Of a stretch of 64,000 nt of DNA, positions 61,662-64,000 are shown piece after piece. The stretch lies in the NCBI GenBank assembly GCA_047777345.1, contig JBKEEJ010000002.1, positions 124,001 through 188,000 on the forward strand, given 5' to 3'. The first letter of the stretch is position 1. Every line of letters starts with the position of its first letter. The position numbers and the translations under genes were made by a program. Source of the stretch: Anaerocolumna sp047777345. Its GTDB lineage: Bacteria; Bacillota; Clostridia; Lachnospirales; Lachnospiraceae. The notes under the pieces are model-generated. The model ran no database searches. It worked only from the letters and a program-made list of their open reading frames with translations, and was not told the origin of the DNA.

Positions 61662-62462
61662 CTAATTCTTAGTCAAGTCATTTGATTTTTCCGACTTTGA
61701 ATAAAGCTTACCCAAAAGTTTTGCAATAACCGGAGGCCAGAACTTTAAAAACATTTCGTAATCTTCTCTTCTTCTTGCATTATCCCCGAGAATTGCCGTG
61801 GTGGTTGATTCCTCATGTATCCGGTGCAGGGTTAATTTTTTATTTACGTAAACAAACTCTCCCTTTATGCGGGACAGTCTTTCCCACGCCTGCCAGTCCT
61901 GGTCCGAACGGTATCCCGGCTTAAATATTTGCTTTGGCAGATTCTCCTTGTGATACATAACGGAAGGGCAGCAAATGGGGCAGCCAAGGGAAAGGATCCT
62001 TCGCCTTACAAATCTGCTTTTTCTGAAAATATTGTAAGAAAGGGGCCAAAGCATCCACCTTTTTATCCGTAACATGGTACTTTTGTCCACAATAACGCCA
62101 TTTCTGATTTCCCTATAATCGGTAAACCCAATCAAAGGGTGTTCTGATTTTTCCATTGCTCCAAGCAACACCCTGGTATATTCTTTTTCATACACATCAT
62201 CCTGATGGGCAATAGTCACATATCTGGTTTTTGCCTGTCTGTAAGCAAAATTCCAGTCCTGTACAATGCCTTTTTCACCGGTGTTAATATATAAAGGGAT
62301 TTCATATTTTAACGCCATTTCGCGAATATAGTCATTGGGCGTGGAAGTAGCCATAATAATTTCAGATAGTACAGTCTGTTTCTTTAAAGACAAAATACAT
62401 TCTTCCAGGAACCGACTTTCCTGATATGCGCATATAACAAAAGTATGATTTACCCTATCCAT
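61662..62462 (-). CDS. Family 2 glycosyltransferase
   Basis: A 266-residue GT-A enzyme. ATG at 62462 follows AGGAGTAAAAAAT. Marks: HTFVICAYQESRFLEECILSLKKQT, then YVTIAHQDDVYEKEYT (a DD pair for nucleotide-sugar/metal) and YRSDQDWQAWERLSRIKGEFVYV near the C-terminus, with LTLHRIHEESTT. It should add a sugar to a surface polysaccharide. It is the last gene of a minus-strand polysaccharide cluster and lies directly beside the CRISPR leader. Confidence 0.88.
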   Translation of the reverse strand: MDRVNHTFVICAYQESRFLEECILSLKKQTVLSEIIMATSTPNDYIREMALKYEIPLYINTGEKGIVQDWNFAYRQAKTRYVTIAHQDDVYEKEYTRVLLGAMEKSEHPLIGFTDYREIRNGVIVDKSTMLRIKRWMLWPLSYNIFRKSRFVRRRILSLGCPICCPSVMYHKENLPKQIFKPGYRSDQDWQAWERLSRIKGEFVYVNKKLTLHRIHEESTTTAILGDNARRREDYEMFLKFWPPVIAKLLGKLYSKSEKSNDLTKN

Positions 62463-62481
62463 ATTTTTTACTCCTAAACCA

Positions 62482-62868
62482 TCAGTCTGTCGAATCCTTG
62501 TGTTTATCTTTTGCCATAATCTCTTCCAGTTCCCGAATCCTTTTTTCCAATAAGGCATTGTGCTGGACCAGACGTTTTATGTTATCACTTTGCCTGGACA
62601 CAATGGCCGTTATGGAAATTAAAATAATAAGGATAAAAAATAAGATAATGGCAAATAAGCCGTTACTTACTAGCTGTATGCCTGCCAGACGGGTAAACCA
62701 GGCCAAAAGTTCCGGGAAAATCAGAAGTATCCCCATACCTATGCCGCCAAATATCCACAGCAGAGTATAACGCAGGGATAAGGTTTTCCTCTTTAATAGA
62801 GAAAAAATCAGAAGAAAGTATACCAGCAATCCAACTGATAAAGACAACCGAAGAGATGAAGAAAGCAT
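62482..62868 (-). CDS. DUF2304 membrane protein
   Basis: A 128-residue protein with three helices (about 7-24, 33-53 and 68-91) and a coiled-coil tail (NIKRLVQHNALLEKRIRELEEIM). The layout, with TLLWIFGGIGMGILLIFPELLAWF, is that of DUF2304, which regularly sits beside a dolichyl-phosphate-mannose-synthase-like GT2. A role in sugar-lipid formation is inferred from that link. Confidence 0.88.
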   Translation of the reverse strand: MLSSSLRLSLSVGLLVYFLLIFSLLKRKTLSLRYTLLWIFGGIGMGILLIFPELLAWFTRLAGIQLVSNGLFAIILFFILIILISITAIVSRQSDNIKRLVQHNALLEKRIRELEEIMAKDKHKDSTD

Positions 62869-62885
62869 ATGTATATTCCTCCTGT

Positions 62886-63575
62886 TTAAAATTTAAGACG
62901 GTAGGTTAAAATAGCAATGGTAACTTTTATCATATAATAAACGGTTTTCCAGGAGCGAATGGAGCTTTTCCCGGACTGGCGCTCCCGCATAATAACCGGC
63001 ACTTCCTTAATTCTTCCATGGTGAAAAGCGCCGGCAATAATAGCCTCCGGTTCGGGATAATCCTGTGAATACTCCCTGGCATAGATTTTAATGAATTTCC
63101 TGTTTACGGCTCTGAAACCGCTGGTAACGTCTTTGACCCCAACGCCGCTGCAAAGTTTAATCATAAAGCTTAAAAAATTAATTCCGATTCTTCTTATCTT
63201 AGAAGACTGAAACCCTTCTTTTAAGATAAACCGGGAACCGATTACAATATCTGCCTGATTTTCCACAATAGGCCGTATTAAATCTTTCAGGTATTTTGGG
63301 TCGTGCTGCCCGTCCCCATCCATCTGGACGGCAATATCATAGTTTTCTTCCAGAGCATAAAGATAGCCTGCCTGTACGCCGCCTCCGATACCCAGGTTCA
63401 CCGGCAAAGATATATAATGATACCTGTTTTTTTTGCATATTGCTATGGTATTATCTATAGAACAATCATTTACGACAAGATAATCCACATCGGGAGCATA
63501 CTTTTGCAAATCAGATATTACTTGTTCGATGTTATGTTCCTCATTATAAACCGGTATAATAACTAATGTTTTCAT
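62886..63575 (-). CDS. DPM1-like family 2 glycosyltransferase (polyprenyl-phosphate sugar synthase)
   Basis: A 229-residue GT2 without the C-terminal membrane helices of GtrB. ATG at 63575 is used because the family start KTLVIIPVYNEEHNIEQVI follows. Marks: YLVVNDCSIDNTIAICKK, GIGGGVQAGYLYA, VQMDGDGQHDPKYL (DxD-like), DVTSGFRAVNRKFI and MRERQSGKSSI. It should transfer a sugar from a nucleotide donor to a polyprenyl phosphate for surface glycan synthesis. DUF2304 follows 17 bp later. Confidence 0.9.
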   Translation of the reverse strand: MKTLVIIPVYNEEHNIEQVISDLQKYAPDVDYLVVNDCSIDNTIAICKKNRYHYISLPVNLGIGGGVQAGYLYALEENYDIAVQMDGDGQHDPKYLKDLIRPIVENQADIVIGSRFILKEGFQSSKIRRIGINFLSFMIKLCSGVGVKDVTSGFRAVNRKFIKIYAREYSQDYPEPEAIIAGAFHHGRIKEVPVIMRERQSGKSSIRSWKTVYYMIKVTIAILTYRLKF

Positions 63576-63635
63576 CCTGACCCATACCTTTCCCGGACGT
63601 TGGCTTACACGGATTCTCTGACCGGCAAACAAAAC

Positions 63636-64000
63636 TTATCCTGTGGTTTTGCACTTTTTTATCAAAGCATTTACTAATATAACGGCAAAAAACAAAACTA
63701 ATATAATAGTTGAAATAATGCAAAGTACACAAGCCCCAAACATATTAAAACGCCTTACTAACCCCGGACCAAGAAGGGTTACCAGTATGGCCGCAAGTCC
63801 ATATCCTGCCAAAAGGCTTACTTGTCTTCGCAAAGCTGTCAAAACATGAAACAGCAAATACACAACAGCGCTGAATCCTCCACTTATCAGTAAAATAGTT
63901 AATTCTTTCCGGTAGTTAAGCAAGTCCACTCCATATATAAGTGACAACAGCTCGCATCCGCAAAGATAACCTCCGCCTACCGCAAGCACCGTTAATATTA
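63636..64000 (-). CDS. Polysaccharide flippase (Wzx/MATE-like), C-terminal part
   Basis: The frame is open to the right edge, so only about 120 C-terminal residues are present. Four hydrophobic helices are visible. GYLCGCELLSLIYGVDLLNYRKEL and GGFSAVVYLLFHVLTALRRQ are typical of the late part of polysaccharide-biosynthesis flippases. It would move lipid-linked sugar units across the membrane. Neighbouring glycosyltransferases agree. Confidence 0.75.
   Translation of the reverse strand, partial: ILTVLAVGGGYLCGCELLSLIYGVDLLNYRKELTILLISGGFSAVVYLLFHVLTALRRQVSLLAGYGLAAILVTLLGPGLVRRFNMFGACVLCIISTIILVLFFAVILVNALIKKCKTTG

Overview
The window reads as chromosomal DNA of a low-GC, Gram-positive anaerobe of the class Clostridia, most likely a Lachnospiraceae member. 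The inference rests on gene content and style: strong AGGAGG ribosome sites, occasional TTG and GTG starts, T-box, lysine and TPP riboswitches, SpoIID/LytB and cadherin-like beta-sandwich wall proteins, a McsA homologue behind a GntR regulator, and a type I-C-like CRISPR repeat. I saw no rRNA or tRNA gene, no prophage and no insertion-sequence transposase. Most genes lie on the minus strand.

Layout. 1-4.6 kb: 5' part of mcsA, a YtrA-type GntR regulator, a membrane-anchored cohesin/cadherin-like protein and a secreted SH3b glucosaminidase. 4.7-8.9 kb: purine genes purE-purM-purN-purD. 9-12.1 kb: a long M29-type aminopeptidase and two small membrane proteins. 12.2-19.5 kb: three tandem paralogous Ig-like (Big2) surface proteins. 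19.7-23.8 kb: a large palindromic element, then pheS-pheT behind a T-box leader. 23.9-30.4 kb: an acidic unknown protein, a YihY-type membrane protein, a SpoIID/LytB wall protein, and a plus-strand secreted cysteine-peptidase-like protein with a small membrane partner. 30.5-36 kb: a second large palindromic element and a Gld-type ABC operon (ATPase, permease, GldG-like, DUF4340). 36-39.6 kb: remnant of a holin-like toxin locus, then dapA-dapB behind a lysine riboswitch, and a zinc-ribbon protein. 39.9-45.8 kb: a prepilin-like/DUF5057 cluster with several frame breaks. 46-52 kb: an SSB-like protein, typA, a DUF2156 acyltransferase-like protein, a Panacea-domain antitoxin-like protein and an AI-2E family protein. 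52.2-55.6 kb: a TPP-riboswitch-controlled thiamine-precursor ABC transporter. 55.7-59.6 kb: larC, larB, a ribokinase and an ECF S component. 59.8-61.6 kb: a 25-repeat CRISPR array with leader and no cas genes in view. 61.7-64 kb: polysaccharide genes (two GT2 enzymes, DUF2304, a flippase end).

How the parts fit. Housekeeping modules (purines, Phe-tRNA synthetase, diaminopimelate synthesis, thiamine salvage) carry recognisable cis control. A large share of the rest is cell-surface: wall hydrolases, Ig-like proteins, prepilin-like proteins and surface polysaccharide enzymes.

Three things stand out. First, a family of long palindromic intergenic elements shares a GGCTGTYGCATAA-like end; two large copies also share an internal core. 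Second, there is an orphan but leader-bearing CRISPR array containing a two-spacer duplication. Third, single-base frame breaks occur in at least six genes, mostly in short homopolymers, which points either to base-calling error or to gene decay and should be settled before any of these genes is called a pseudogene.
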